The notes: generated by a model not told the origin, from the sequence alone. 64,000 nucleotides of DNA from Pseudophaeobacter sp. (GCA_027019165.1 JALUXC010000012.1:566773-630772); one strand, 5' to 3'; positions 37,900 to 47,755 are shown, counted from the first letter of the stretch. Translations and numbers: made by a program.

Positions 37900-40800
37900 A
37901 TGGCGCAACGTGCGGTTATGATGGGCGGTGCCCCCGAAGGTTTTGATGCCCGGCTTGTCTTGAACGAAGTGCAAAAATCCGGGGGACCAGTGTTGCATGT
38001 CGCCCGCGATGACAAGCGGATGGAGGCCATGCGCGCCGCGCTGTCTTTCTTTGCGCCACAGATGCCTGTCTTTGTCTTTCCGGGATGGGACTGTCTGCCC
38101 TATGATCGCGTATCGCCCAATGCCGATATCTCAGCTGCGCGGATGGCAACTCTTGCGGCTCTTGTGCAGAAAATGCCGGGCCAATTTGTGCTCCTCACCA
38201 CGCTTAATGCGGCAAGCCAACGGGTGCCTGCGCGAGCCACTCTCAGAGAGGCGGCATTTTCGGCGCGGGTGGATCACCGAATAGATGAGGAAGCGCTGCG
38301 CAAGTTCCTGGTTCGTATGGGTTTCACGCAAAGCCCGACCGTAATGGAGCCCGGTGACTATGCCGTCCGGGGCGGCATCATCGACATCTTTCCTCCTGGT
38401 GATGCCGGTCCGGTCAGGCTTGACCTGTTTGGCGATGTTCTGGATGGCGCGCGCCGGTTTGACCCCGCCACGCAGCGTACCACCGAAAAGCTGGACCTAA
38501 TCGAACTGGCTCCAGTCTCAGAGGTCATCCTGGATGAGGCCGCCGTCACACGGTTTCGCCAGAATTACCGGATTGAGTTTGGTGCGGCCGGTACCGACGA
38601 CCCCCTGTATGAGGCGGTGAGCGCGGGGCGCAAACACCAGGGGATCGAACATTGGCTGCCGTTTTTTCATGAAGAGCTTGAAACCCTGTTTGACTACCTG
38701 CCTGATGCCACGATCACACTGGATGATCAGGTAACACCCGCCCGGCTGGCGCGCTGGGACAGCGTTGCGGACCAATATGAAACGCGAAAACTGGCGATGG
38801 CGCAAAAGGGCCGGCTGGATACGGTCTATAAGCCGACACCGCCTGAGCTTTTGTATCTCAACGATGCGGCATGGGAGGCTGCGACCGGGGCGCATCGGAC
38901 AATCCAGTTCCATCCGCTGCCTCAGGCCTCCGGGCCTGGCGTGGTGGATGCGGGAGGCCGGATCGGACGTAACTTCGCGCCCGAGCGTCAGCAAGAAAGC
39001 ATAAGCCTTTTTGGGGCCTTGTCGGCTCACATCAAATCGCGCTTGCAGCAGGGGCCTGTGGTCGTTGCCTCTTATTCGGAAGGCGCAAGAGAACGCTTAA
39101 GCGGCCTGATAGAGGACGAAGGCCTGGCCGAGGCGATCCCGGTTGCCAACGGTACACGTATCGGAAAGACCGGGCTTCATCTCGCGGTCTGGGCGCTGGA
39201 GCACGGGTTTGAGGCACCGGGTCTAACGGTCATTTCCGAACAAGACGTTCTTGGCGATCGTCTGATCCGCGCGCCGAAGAAACGCCGCAAGGCGGAAAAT
39301 TTCCTCACCGAAGCGCAGTCCTTGTCACCCGGTGATCTTGTGGTGCATGTGGACCACGGGATTGGCCGCTACAAGGGCCTTGAGGTGATCACGGCCGCAG
39401 GGGCAGCCCATGAATGCCTGTTGCTCGAATATGCCGAGGCGGCCAAGCTGTACCTGCCGGTCGAGAATATCGAACTTCTCAGCAAATACGGCCATGATGA
39501 GGGGCTGCTTGACCGGCTGGGTGGCGGCGCGTGGCAGGCCAAAAAAGCCAAGCTGAAAGAACGCATTCGGGAGATGGCGGACCGGCTGATCCGCATCGCA
39601 GCCGAACGTGCCCTCCGCAAAGCGCCGATCATGGATCCGCCGCCCCACGCCTGGGAGGAGTTCTCGGCGCGCTTCCCTTATCAGGAAACCGACGATCAGC
39701 TGCGCGCCATTCAGGATGTGATGGATGACATGACCTCGGGCCGCCCGATGGACCGTCTTGTCTGCGGCGATGTGGGCTTTGGCAAGACTGAGGTCGCCAT
39801 GCGCGCGGCCTTTGTTGCGGCCATGTCGGGCGTTCAGGTGGCGGTGATTGCGCCGACAACGCTGCTGGCGCGGCAACACGCGGCCTCCTTTGCAGAACGA
39901 TTTCGGGGATTTCCGCTGGAAGTCAGACAATTGTCGCGTTTTGTTACAGGCAAGGACGCCGCGAAGACGCGCGAGGGCATGGCCAAAGGCACCGTCGATA
40001 TCGTGATCGGAACGCACGCGCTATTGGCCAAGGGGATCAGGTTTCAGAACCTTGGCTTGCTGATTATCGATGAAGAGCAGCATTTTGGAGTGGGCCACAA
40101 GGAGCGCCTGAAACAGCTGCGCAGCGACATTCACGTGCTGACGCTGACCGCAACGCCTATTCCGCGGACCCTGCAGCTCAGCCTCACTGGTGTCCGGGAT
40201 CTATCGATCATCGGCACGCCCCCAGTGGATCGCCTCGCAATCCGCACCTATGTGAGCGAGTTTGATGCAGTGACCATTCGCGAGGGGCTGTTGCGGGAAC
40301 ATTATCGCGGCGGGCAAAGCTTTTACGTGGTGCCGCGCATTTCGGACCTTGCTGAGATCGAAGAGTTCCTGAAGGAACAGCTGCCGGAACTCACCTATGT
40401 GGTGGCCCATGGCCAGATGGCCGCCGGTGAGCTGGATGACCGGATGAATGCCTTTTACGACGGCAAGTATGACATCCTGCTGGCGACGACCATCGTGGAG
40501 TCCGGCCTCGACATCCCAACCGCCAACACCATGGTGGTGCACCGCGCCGATATGTTCGGACTTGCGCAGCTCTATCAGATCCGGGGCCGGGTGGGGCGCT
40601 CCAAGACCCGCGCCTATGCCTACCTCACCACCAAACCCCGCGCGCGGCTGACGGCAACGGCAGAAAAACGGCTTAAGGTGCTCGGCTCTCTCGACACCCT
40701 TGGCGCAGGGTTTACCCTTGCAAGTCAGGATCTTGATATCCGGGGTGCAGGTAATCTTCTGGGCGAGGAACAGTCTGGCCAGATGCGTGACGTCGGCTAT

Positions 40801-41361
40801 GAGCTCTATCAGTCGATGCTGGAAGAGGCGATTGCCAAGATCAAATCCGGCGAGATGGAGGGCCTGTCAGAGACCGAGGATCAATGGGCGCCGCAGATCA
40901 ATCTGGGTGTTCCGGTGCTGATCCCCGAAGACTATGTGCCGGATCTGGATGTCCGGTTGGGCCTTTATCGGCGTCTTTCCTCGCTCACCACCAAGGTGGA
41001 ACTGGAAGGGTTTGCGGCCGAGCTGATCGACCGGTTTGGCAAATTGCCGAAAGAGGTCAATACCTTGTTGCTGGTTGTTCGCATCAAAGCCATGTGCAAA
41101 AGGGCCGGAATTGCAAAGCTTGACGGCGGCCCGAAAGGCGCAACCATCCAGTTCCACAATGACAAGTTCGCGTCCCCCGAAGGGCTGGTCGCCTTTATCC
41201 AGGACCAGAAAGGCCTCGCCAAGGTAAAGGACAACAAGATCGTGGTGCGCCGCGATTGGAAGAAGGACGCGGACAAGATCAAGGGCGCCTATGCCATTGC
41301 CCGCGATCTGGCCGAAAAGCTGATCGCAGCCAAGAAAAAGGCCAAGCCTGCAAAGGGTTGA
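37900..41361 (+). CDS. mfd: Transcription-repair coupling factor
   Basis: A 1153-residue helicase that removes RNA polymerase stalled at DNA damage and recruits UvrA. In order: UvrB-like N-terminal domain with [14 protein letters not shown]; a polymerase-interacting domain starting at [17 protein letters not shown]; a helicase with Walker [11 protein letters not shown] and motif [17 protein letters not shown] motifs; and a C-terminal domain rich in Lys. The ATG at 37900 follows AAAAGGAA. The earlier frame opening at 37816 would overlap the preceding gene. It converges with the TPR gene with one base between the stops. Confidence 0.97.
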   Translation: MAQRAVMMGGAPEGFDARLVLNEVQKSGGPVLHVARDDKRMEAMRAALSFFAPQMPVFVFPGWDCLPYDRVSPNADISAARMATLAALVQKMPGQFVLLTTLNAASQRVPARATLREAAFSARVDHRIDEEALRKFLVRMGFTQSPTVMEPGDYAVRGGIIDIFPPGDAGPVRLDLFGDVLDGARRFDPATQRTTEKLDLIELAPVSEVILDEAAVTRFRQNYRIEFGAAGTDDPLYEAVSAGRKHQGIEHWLPFFHEELETLFDYLPDATITLDDQVTPARLARWDSVADQYETRKLAMAQKGRLDTVYKPTPPELLYLNDAAWEAATGAHRTIQFHPLPQASGPGVVDAGGRIGRNFAPERQQESISLFGALSAHIKSRLQQGPVVVASYSEGARERLSGLIEDEGLAEAIPVANGTRIGKTGLHLAVWALEHGFEAPGLTVISEQDVLGDRLIRAPKKRRKAENFLTEAQSLSPGDLVVHVDHGIGRYKGLEVITAAGAAHECLLLEYAEAAKLYLPVENIELLSKYGHDEGLLDRLGGGAWQAKKAKLKERIREMADRLIRIAAERALRKAPIMDPPPHAWEEFSARFPYQETDDQLRAIQDVMDDMTSGRPMDRLVCGDVGFGKTEVAMRAAFVAAMSGVQVAVIAPTTLLARQHAASFAERFRGFPLEVRQLSRFVTGKDAAKTREGMAKGTVDIVIGTHALLAKGIRFQNLGLLIIDEEQHFGVGHKERLKQLRSDIHVLTLTATPIPRTLQLSLTGVRDLSIIGTPPVDRLAIRTYVSEFDAVTIREGLLREHYRGGQSFYVVPRISDLAEIEEFLKEQLPELTYVVAHGQMAAGELDDRMNAFYDGKYDILLATTIVESGLDIPTANTMVVHRADMFGLAQLYQIRGRVGRSKTRAYAYLTTKPRARLTATAEKRLKVLGSLDTLGAGFTLASQDLDIRGAGNLLGEEQSGQMRDVGYELYQSMLEEAIAKIKSGEMEGLSETEDQWAPQINLGVPVLIPEDYVPDLDVRLGLYRRLSSLTTKVELEGFAAELIDRFGKLPKEVNTLLLVVRIKAMCKRAGIAKLDGGPKGATIQFHNDKFASPEGLVAFIQDQKGLAKVKDNKIVVRRDWKKDADKIKGAYAIARDLAEKLIAAKKKAKPAKG

Positions 41362-41362
41362 T

Positions 41363-43033
41363 CTATCCGCAGCATCCCGGTGTCATGGCCACCTGTGCAC
41401 AGCCACAAGAGGCCATGACACCGTCCGACCGCGCTTGGGCCAGATCCAGCTTTTGGCGAATGTGGTTGATCTCCACTTTTTCGCCGCGGGCCTTTAGACA
41501 ATCATACAAGCCTTTGAGACTCCAAACATTGTCCGGGTGGATCGAGGCGCGCGACAGGCTACCATCGAGCCCGAGATCGGCGCGGTAGACTGCCTCGGCC
41601 TCGGCAATATGGCCCTGTTCGAACAACAGCGCCCCCAAGGCATGACGGGTCGGCTGCATCCACCCCCAGGGTTCGTCATAGGGGAGACTGTCGTCGAGTT
41701 CGACCGAGCGTCGCAAATGGGTATAGGCCACCTCAAAATTGCCCTTTCGGTATTCAATCTCGCCCCGCAGCATTTCGCGCGCAATTTCAAGAAGATCGAC
41801 GACGCGGTTATTGTGGAGCAGGCGGGTTTCGGGCACCCGGTCCTTGGCTGCCAGAAACAGGCGCTCTTGCGCCTCGGCCCGCGCGACCTCGCCGGTGGCA
41901 GCATGGCCAAGGGCGCGGGCATAATGGGTGGTTGTGGTCAGGGTTCTGAACAGGTCCTGATCTTCAGGGAGGGGCAACGCTTTGGCCTCTTCCCACCTGC
42001 CAAACCGGATCAGAATATGGGGGTGCATGGCCATGTAGCTTTCGAAATAGTCGGCCATGGGCGGGCTTTCGATCCGCAGCATGTCTTCGGGAACGCTCTC
42101 CCACAGGCCCTGGTTCGCGCGCAAGGCAGGCTCGATTTGTCCAAGGAAAAGAGCGCCGTAGATAGCAAAGTGATAGTCGTGCATGCGGTAGCCGGTGTAG
42201 ATATTATGCGCACCTTCGCGGGCATAGTATTTCAGATCGGCCTCGATCGCCTTTTCGTTCCAATAGACCACGTCGCGATAGTTTCCGCACAGCACATCAA
42301 TATGGGTGGGCATGTGCACCAGGTGGCCCGCATCCGGCACCAATGTGCGCAAAACATCCCCTGCTTTCAGGGCTTTCTCCGGTATCGGCGACATCTCCAT
42401 CAGATGAACGTAGAGGTGCAGGAGGCCAGGATGGCGCATGGCATCCGGATCGGTCTCAAAGGCCGCCTCCAGAACCGCTTGCGCCTCTAACGTGGCAGCG
42501 CCTGCGGCAGGGTTTCCTGTCTTGAGGTCCCACATCTTCCAAGGGGTGAGGTTCAGCAGGCTTTCGACAAACACGCAGCGCAGGTCCAGATGGTCCGGCA
42601 CCTGAGCAAACCCGGCTCGCATGGCATCGGCAAAACTGTGGTCCCAAAGGTGCATGTCGTCAATGGGCACAGGCTTAGGGTAGCGGGCGGTCAGCGCCTT
42701 GATAAGAATTTGCTCTGCCTCAGTGCATCCCTCCAGCCGGGCCAATGCGGCCTGGGTGGCGTCATAAGCCGTCTCAAGCGCGGTGGCCTTGGTTTCGGGA
42801 TCGTGCAATTCCCAAGGCATGTTGTAGTTTGGACCAGAGGCGTAGGCGAGCCCCCAATACGCCATTGCGCAGGTCTGGTCGGCCTCGATTGCGCGACGAA
42901 AGCAGGCGCAGGCCTCTTGATGGTTATAGCCGTATGTCCATATCAAACCGCGATCGAACCAAAGCTGAGCCGAAGCGGATTCAGTGGTCACCGGGCAGGA
43001 GTAGCGGCCCAGATCATAATAGGTGTCTTCCAT
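41363..43033 (-). CDS. TPR-repeat protein with cysteine-rich tail
   Basis: A 556-residue soluble protein. Repeated helical segments with tyrosine and alanine spacing (for example YNHQEACACFRRAIEADQTCAMAYWGLAY and AEAEAVYRADLGLDG) mark it as a tetratricopeptide protein of a family that I have seen in marine bacteria. It has two histidine-rich blocks, HLYVHLME and HMPTHI, and ends in CGCAQVAMTPGCCG, a cluster of four cysteines. Function is unknown; metal binding is a guess. A hairpin immediately upstream contains its ribosome site (see 43039-43064). Its 3' end carries a 12-bp inverted repeat. Confidence 0.85.
   Translation of the reverse strand: MEDTYYDLGRYSCPVTTESASAQLWFDRGLIWTYGYNHQEACACFRRAIEADQTCAMAYWGLAYASGPNYNMPWELHDPETKATALETAYDATQAALARLEGCTEAEQILIKALTARYPKPVPIDDMHLWDHSFADAMRAGFAQVPDHLDLRCVFVESLLNLTPWKMWDLKTGNPAAGAATLEAQAVLEAAFETDPDAMRHPGLLHLYVHLMEMSPIPEKALKAGDVLRTLVPDAGHLVHMPTHIDVLCGNYRDVVYWNEKAIEADLKYYAREGAHNIYTGYRMHDYHFAIYGALFLGQIEPALRANQGLWESVPEDMLRIESPPMADYFESYMAMHPHILIRFGRWEEAKALPLPEDQDLFRTLTTTTHYARALGHAATGEVARAEAQERLFLAAKDRVPETRLLHNNRVVDLLEIAREMLRGEIEYRKGNFEVAYTHLRRSVELDDSLPYDEPWGWMQPTRHALGALLFEQGHIAEAEAVYRADLGLDGSLSRASIHPDNVWSLKGLYDCLKARGEKVEINHIRQKLDLAQARSDGVMASCGCAQVAMTPGCCG
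41379..41422. repeat. 12-bp perfect inverted repeat inside the TPR 3' coding end
   Basis: GGTGTCATGGCC (41379-41390) and GGCCATGACACC (41411-41422) are exact reverse complements 20 bases apart, lying within the last codons of the TPR gene and just past the mfd stop at 41361. Because the genes converge with a 1-bp gap, this is the only visible candidate for an end signal for mfd transcripts; there is no T-run. Confidence 0.6.
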
Positions 43034-43038
43034 GAAAA

Positions 43039-43064
43039 AACCTCTCCAAACTGTTGGAGAGGTT
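43039..43064 (-). terminator. Stem-loop with T-run that also carries the TPR ribosome site
   Basis: AACCTCTCCAA and TTGGAGAGGTT form a perfect 11-bp stem with a four-base loop; on the minus strand it is followed by six T residues (43040-43035), a textbook intrinsic terminator for the Bcr/CflA exporter gene, whose stop is at 43093. The last T is one base before the TPR start codon (43033), and GGAGAGG in the 3' arm is the TPR ribosome-binding site. Folding would both end transcription and hide that site. A small hairpin, GAAGT-N3-ACTTC, lies at 43068-43080. Confidence 0.75.
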
Positions 43065-43092
43065 AGGGAAGTCAGACTTCTCCCGCAACCCG

Positions 43093-44328
43093 TTAGAGGG
43101 CCGGAAGCCGGGCTTCGACCCGTGCCATGTGAAGCATCACAAGGAACCCCAAAACGGACATGGCCAGAATGCCGGCGGTGAGTGGCAGCAGGGAGCCGTC
43201 AAACAACAGACCAACCGGCGCGGCGATTGCTGCTGCGACTACGGTCGATATCGCGCCCATGACAGAAGCCGCCATGCCGGCGATATGGCCCATCGGCTCC
43301 ATCGCCATGGCATTCAGGTTGCCAAGGGTCACGCCCGCCATGAAGAAGACGCTGGTCTGCCAGACGACAAACAGCCCAAAGGCGACGGTAGTATCCATTG
43401 GGACGCTCTCCAGGATGAGCATCACCGCGGAGAGGGCAATCTGGGCCGCCAGAGCCCAGGTGACCATGCGCCTCATGCCAAGGCGGACAACGAGAACGGC
43501 ATTCAGCAGGCTTCCGGTCCCGGCAACAAGGGCAACCGCAAAGAACCAGTAGGGGAAGCTCTCGGCCTGATCAAAGACCACATCATAGGCCGGCTGCACC
43601 AGGGTGATCATGGTGAACAGCATGCCAAGGCACAGACATTGCGCCAGAATAGAAAGGCGCACGGTCGGATGAGAGATCATCTCCTTAAGTGCCTTTGCCA
43701 TCAGCGCAACGCGCATAGGACGGCGGTCTGATGGGGCCAGGGTTTCGGGCAGCCGCACCCCCATCCAGAGGGCGATGATCACGGCGAACCCGGCGAAAGC
43801 CACAAAAATTCCGCGCCAGCTGGAGAACGCGATGATTCCGGCGCCAAGCAGAGGTGCCACGGCGGGAACCAGGGTAAAGATCATCATCGCCACCGACACC
43901 ACGCGGGCCATTTCGCGGCCCGAGTACATGTCCCTTACCACGGCCATAGCCACCACGCGTGGACCGGCGGCGCCAAGGCCCATCGTGAGGCGGGCCAGCA
44001 GCGCCAGTTCCAGCGACTCGGCCGCCCAGGCCGCCGCTGCAGAAAGGATGTAAAGGATCACGCCTCCAAAGATGACCGGGCGGCGGCCAAGAGCATCGGA
44101 CAAGGGGCCAGTGAAAAACGTCCCGATCCCCATCCCGAGAACAAAGGAGGTGATGATGAGCTGCGCCCGGTTCACATGGTCCGGGCTGAGCGTTTGGCCG
44201 ATTTCTGGGAGGGCCGGCAACATCGCATCAATCGAAAAGGCGATGGTTGCAAACATCATCGCGATCAGGGCGACAAATTCCCCCTTGGACATCGGGTTTG
44301 ATGTGGGGCCTGAAAGGGATTGTGACAT
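43093..44328 (-). CDS. Bcr/CflA-family multidrug exporter (MFS)
   Basis: A 411-residue major-facilitator protein with twelve hydrophobic segments. The loop motif GPLSDALGRRPVIFGG between helices 2 and 3 and the block FSSWRGIFVAFAGFAV point to the Bcr/CflA drug-resistance subgroup, which exports compounds such as bicyclomycin or chloramphenicol. The substrate here is unknown. The ATG at 44328 follows AGAGGTC. It ends at the hairpin that also hides the next gene's ribosome site. Confidence 0.88.
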   Translation of the reverse strand: MSQSLSGPTSNPMSKGEFVALIAMMFATIAFSIDAMLPALPEIGQTLSPDHVNRAQLIITSFVLGMGIGTFFTGPLSDALGRRPVIFGGVILYILSAAAAWAAESLELALLARLTMGLGAAGPRVVAMAVVRDMYSGREMARVVSVAMMIFTLVPAVAPLLGAGIIAFSSWRGIFVAFAGFAVIIALWMGVRLPETLAPSDRRPMRVALMAKALKEMISHPTVRLSILAQCLCLGMLFTMITLVQPAYDVVFDQAESFPYWFFAVALVAGTGSLLNAVLVVRLGMRRMVTWALAAQIALSAVMLILESVPMDTTVAFGLFVVWQTSVFFMAGVTLGNLNAMAMEPMGHIAGMAASVMGAISTVVAAAIAAPVGLLFDGSLLPLTAGILAMSVLGFLVMLHMARVEARLPAL

Positions 44329-44474
44329 GAATGACCTCTTGCGCAACTGCAGAAGAATCCGGAAATCGGATCCAATCCGGGCCGCGCTGTGGTCGCCGTA
44401 TCATGATTGTTTGGACGGGACCAGAACCGAAGTCGCACAGAAGTCTGTGCGCGGCTGCGCGAGAGTGAATGCCG

Positions 44475-44849
44475 CTAGTGTTTTCCAGGCTCAAATGGCG
44501 TTGGATCGGGGCAATCGTCCTCGTTGGCTGGCGCCTCCTCATGCGGGTGGCGCCCAAGGCGGGCAACCAGCCATTCGCTGTGTTCTTCGCGTTTTTGGAT
44601 CTGGTAGAGCGCAAATTCGCGCATCGCCAAGGCAAAAACGCCAAGTCCGCTGAAAATCAGAACCATCGTTCCAATCTTTCCCGCCGTTGTCACAGGCACC
44701 AGATTGCCATAGCCGACGGTTGAAATCGTGACCACCGTAAAGAACAGGCTGTCGAGAATGCTCCAGTCCTCAAAATAGTGAAAATACGCCGTACTTAGGC
44801 CCATGATGGCGATCAGGGTCGCGAAGATGCTGGAACGCTTGAACTGCAT
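44475..44849 (-). CDS. Two-helix potassium-channel-like protein
   Basis: A 124-residue protein with two hydrophobic segments (about 8-25 and 58-76) around a pore helix and the potassium selectivity filter TVGYGN at 44-49. The C-terminal 45 residues are hydrophilic and contain no RCK domain. It is a minimal ion channel of the Kir/KcsA-like fold. The gene is last of a minus-strand run with a DsbA-family gene 12 bp away and an acyl-CoA ligase beyond that; the functional link is not obvious. Confidence 0.85.
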   Translation of the reverse strand: MQFKRSSIFATLIAIMGLSTAYFHYFEDWSILDSLFFTVVTISTVGYGNLVPVTTAGKIGTMVLIFSGLGVFALAMREFALYQIQKREEHSEWLVARLGRHPHEEAPANEDDCPDPTPFEPGKH

Positions 44850-44861
44850 AAACGGCGGGGG

Positions 44862-45530
44862 CTACTCAGGCTGAGGGGCAGATTTGATTTGCCCAAGGAT
44901 ATCCTCGATCACCTGCTTCCACAACTCGGGCGGCTGAGCGCCGGGAACCGCGTGCTGATTTGCCACAATGAAGGTGGGAACGGAACTCACACCCATTTTG
45001 CGCGAGTGGGCATCGCGGGATTGGATCGCCTCTCGGTCGCTTTCGCCTTCAAGAAGTTTCAGAACGACCTCACGGTCCAAGCCGATATCCGCCGCGATAT
45101 CTGCGAGGATTTCGATATTGCCAATATCCTGACCTTTGGTGAAATAGGCCGCAAATAGTGCATCAACCGCCTCGGTCTGCTTGCCCTCAATCCCGGCCCA
45201 ATGGATCAGACGGTGTGCGTCCAGCGTGTTAGGTGTGCGCTGCATTGCTTCGAAATCAATGGATAAACCCGCCTTTTCTGCATGTTCTACGACGGGGGCG
45301 TAGGCGCGCACAGCGCCCTCCTTGCCGCCGAACTTGGCCTCCAGATAGGCGCGTCGGTCCATGCCTTCGACCGGCATGTCCGGATTAAGCTGAAACGGGT
45401 GCCATTCAATCACAAAGGGATGATCCGGCACCTCAGAAAGCGCCTTGTCGAGATTGGCCTTGCCGATATAGCACCAGGGGCAAATCGGATCCGAAAGAAT
45501 GTCGAGCTTGACCATCGTATCTTGCGTCAT
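44862..45530 (-). CDS. DsbA-family oxidoreductase (FrnE-like)
   Basis: A 222-residue thioredoxin-fold protein with CPWC at residues 17-20 and no signal peptide, so it acts in the cytosol. It resembles the FrnE / 2-hydroxychromene-2-carboxylate isomerase group of the DsbA superfamily, with the second conserved block VSSVPTFIVANQHAVPGAQP. It might perform dithiol exchange or a glutathione-dependent reaction. The ATG at 45530 follows AAAGGATC. Confidence 0.87.
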   Translation of the reverse strand: MTQDTMVKLDILSDPICPWCYIGKANLDKALSEVPDHPFVIEWHPFQLNPDMPVEGMDRRAYLEAKFGGKEGAVRAYAPVVEHAEKAGLSIDFEAMQRTPNTLDAHRLIHWAGIEGKQTEAVDALFAAYFTKGQDIGNIEILADIAADIGLDREVVLKLLEGESDREAIQSRDAHSRKMGVSSVPTFIVANQHAVPGAQPPELWKQVIEDILGQIKSAPQPE

Positions 45531-45548
45531 GAGGCGATCCTTTTTGGG

Positions 45549-47057
45549 CTATCGGGTGAAGTAGGCGGGCAGGGCGCGCCGCAGCAGCTTGCCATTTGCA
45601 CCGGTTGGCAGAATGTCCAAATGAACATAGGCGCGGGGCTGCTTGTACCGCGCAAGCCGCTTTGCTGCAAAGGCCTCAAGCGCTGCGATCTCCAGATCGT
45701 GAGCGCCCGTGTAAAAGGCAACGATAATATGGGTGTCCTCCTTCACCTCAACAGTGGTGACGCCGACCTGGGTGATGCCTGGATGCGCAGAAAGGGCCGT
45801 TTCAACCTCGATCGGAGAGACCCGAAAGCCGCCTGCGTTCATCATGTCATCCGCGCGCCCAAGGTAGCTGATCTGCCCTTCCGAATCCATCGCGCCCTGA
45901 TCTCCGGTCAGGAACCAGTCGCCCTGCATCCGGGCTTCGGTTTCCTCCGGGGCACCCAGATAGCCAAGCATCAGGCCCGGATCGCTCCGGTGTATGGCGA
46001 TGGTTCCCTCTGCACCGCGCGGAACCGGGCCGTCAGGGCAAAGGATCGCAACGCGGCGTCCGGTTTGCGGGCGCCCCAAAGCTTCACCGCGCGCCGGATG
46101 AGCGGGACAGGAGGAGATAAAGGTAGAGCACTCTGACATGCCATAGGCCTCGAATAGGGCGGTGCCTGTGCGCTGCGTCCATTGGTCGGAAAGGTGCAAA
46201 GACAGCTTTTCTCCGGCGCAGAGCCCGTGCCGCAGATCCGGCAAAGACAGACTGCCATGATGCTTCAAGAATTTGCGGTACACCCCTGGCGCAGCGGCAA
46301 AAATACTTGCGCGGCTTTGGCGCAACAGTCCCGGCAGCGCCTTGGGCGGTGTACCCGGCTCCGGGATCAGAGCGGTGGCGCCGATTGTCCAGGGATCCAT
46401 CAGGCCGGTGCCAAGGGTGAACGTCCAGTTAAAGGCCCCCGCATGCATCAGGCGGTCATCGACCCTCAGATCATACCAGTCCCGCACCATCATCTGGCGC
46501 GCCCAGATGGCCCGATGGGCATGGGCTACAGCGCGGGCCGACCCGCTGGTTCCAGAGGTGTATACAACATAAGCTAACCGGTTCGGATCCCCCATATCGT
46601 AGGCGCAAGGTGGGTGCGCCCGCATATCCTGAAGGTCGTGCAAAAGGATCTGCTTCGGATGTGCGGCGCAGGGCACACTTGGATCGCGCAGAACGGCGGC
46701 CACATTCAGGTCCGCGATCATTTTGGCTGTTTCGGGTTCTGTGAGTTGTGCAGAGGTCGGAACTGGCACCAATCCCGCGGCGATCGCTCCAAGATAGGCG
46801 ATCGGAAAGTCGACAGTGTTTCCAAGCCTCATCAAAACGATACTGCCGGGTTTTAAGCCTGCTTCGAGCAGTCCGGTCCCGGTCCCGCGGACCGCAGCTT
46901 CGAGCTGGGCGTAGGTCCAGGACGTGCTCGCGGTGTCCCCTAAGACCTCCAGTGCGGTTTTGCCCGGCAGATCATCTGCGTGGCGCAGTACATGGGCAGC
47001 CAGGTTGAAAGGCTCAGGGCAGGGCGCAAAGGGGCCGGTATCACATTCAGATAACAT
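45549..47057 (-). CDS. AMP-forming acyl-CoA ligase family protein
   Basis: A 502-residue adenylate-forming enzyme. The phosphate-binding loop is YTSGTSGSARAVAH, where the usual lysine is arginine; the later motifs YGMSE, TGD and GRADDMMNAGGFRVSP are standard, and the catalytic lysine of PTGANGKLLRR near the C-terminus is intact. It should activate a carboxylic acid (aromatic or fatty) to its CoA thioester. An XRE-cupin regulator gene starts only 64 bp away in divergent orientation and may control it. Confidence 0.88.
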   Translation of the reverse strand: MLSECDTGPFAPCPEPFNLAAHVLRHADDLPGKTALEVLGDTASTSWTYAQLEAAVRGTGTGLLEAGLKPGSIVLMRLGNTVDFPIAYLGAIAAGLVPVPTSAQLTEPETAKMIADLNVAAVLRDPSVPCAAHPKQILLHDLQDMRAHPPCAYDMGDPNRLAYVVYTSGTSGSARAVAHAHRAIWARQMMVRDWYDLRVDDRLMHAGAFNWTFTLGTGLMDPWTIGATALIPEPGTPPKALPGLLRQSRASIFAAAPGVYRKFLKHHGSLSLPDLRHGLCAGEKLSLHLSDQWTQRTGTALFEAYGMSECSTFISSCPAHPARGEALGRPQTGRRVAILCPDGPVPRGAEGTIAIHRSDPGLMLGYLGAPEETEARMQGDWFLTGDQGAMDSEGQISYLGRADDMMNAGGFRVSPIEVETALSAHPGITQVGVTTVEVKEDTHIIVAFYTGAHDLEIAALEAFAAKRLARYKQPRAYVHLDILPTGANGKLLRRALPAYFTR

Positions 47058-47086
47058 GGGTCTTGGCTAGCGTGGCATGTGCTGCG

Positions 47087-47122
47087 TTGCAAGCGGCAGC
47101 GGCGCGTCTTATAGAAACCCAA
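47087..47122 (+). promoter_or_regulatory. Predicted promoter of a leaderless regulator gene
   Basis: TTGCAA (47087-47092) and TATAGA (47110-47115) are separated by 17 bp, fitting a sigma-70 type promoter. The expected start of transcription is the A of the ATG at 47122, and no Shine-Dalgarno is visible. The -35 lies inside a GCTGC-N10-GCAGC inverted repeat (47081-47100), a possible operator for autoregulation. Confidence 0.5.
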
Positions 47123-47745
47123 TGACGGATCGCGACCCCAAAACCCTGATCACCATCGCGCGCGCCGGTGGAGATAGCGCCCAGGCCGAGCCTTTGGATC
47201 TTGGCGCCCGTGTGCGCGAATTGCGCAAGGCGCGGGACTGGACGCTGGAACATGCGGCAAATCAGGCAGGGCTGGCGCGTTCCACCCTGTCCAAGATCGA
47301 AAACGGGCAGATGTCGCCCACCTATGATGCGCTCAAGAAACTTGCGGTTGGATTGCAGATCTCAGTGCCGCAACTGTTCACACCGCCCCAGCGCGAGCAG
47401 GTGAATGGGCGCATGACAGTTACCAAGTTCGGAGAAGGCTCAGCGCAGGCCACAGCAACCTATGAACATGAACTGTTGGCCGACGGGCTGACTCGCAAAC
47501 AAATGCTGCCCTATCGCGCCCGTGTCCGTGCCCGTTCCATGGAAGAGTTTGACGGTTGGGTGCGCCATGATGGGGAAGAGTTTCTATATGTGCTGACCGG
47601 CGTGATAAAGCTCTACACAGAGTTCTACGAGCCCGTTGAAATGCGGCGTGGCGACAGCGCTTACTACGATGCCGCGATGGGGCACAATGTGATCTCGACC
47701 AGTCCTGAAGATGCGACTATTCTTTGGGTTACGTCTTTGGTCTAA
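47122..47745 (+). CDS. XRE-family regulator with C-terminal cupin
   Basis: A 207-residue transcription factor. Residues about 27-80 form a helix-turn-helix of the XRE type (LGARVRELRKARDWTLEHAANQAGLARSTLSKIENG), and the C-terminal half is a cupin with DGEEFLYVLTGVIKLYTEFYE, likely binding a small effector. Such proteins usually repress or activate neighbouring catabolic genes; the divergent acyl-CoA ligase 64 bp away is the natural target. A good -10 box 7 bases before the ATG and no ribosome site suggest a leaderless mRNA. The frame opens at 47077, but that start has no support either. Confidence 0.87.
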   Translation: MTDRDPKTLITIARAGGDSAQAEPLDLGARVRELRKARDWTLEHAANQAGLARSTLSKIENGQMSPTYDALKKLAVGLQISVPQLFTPPQREQVNGRMTVTKFGEGSAQATATYEHELLADGLTRKQMLPYRARVRARSMEEFDGWVRHDGEEFLYVLTGVIKLYTEFYEPVEMRRGDSAYYDAAMGHNVISTSPEDATILWVTSLV

Positions 47746-47755
47746 GGGATTGACC

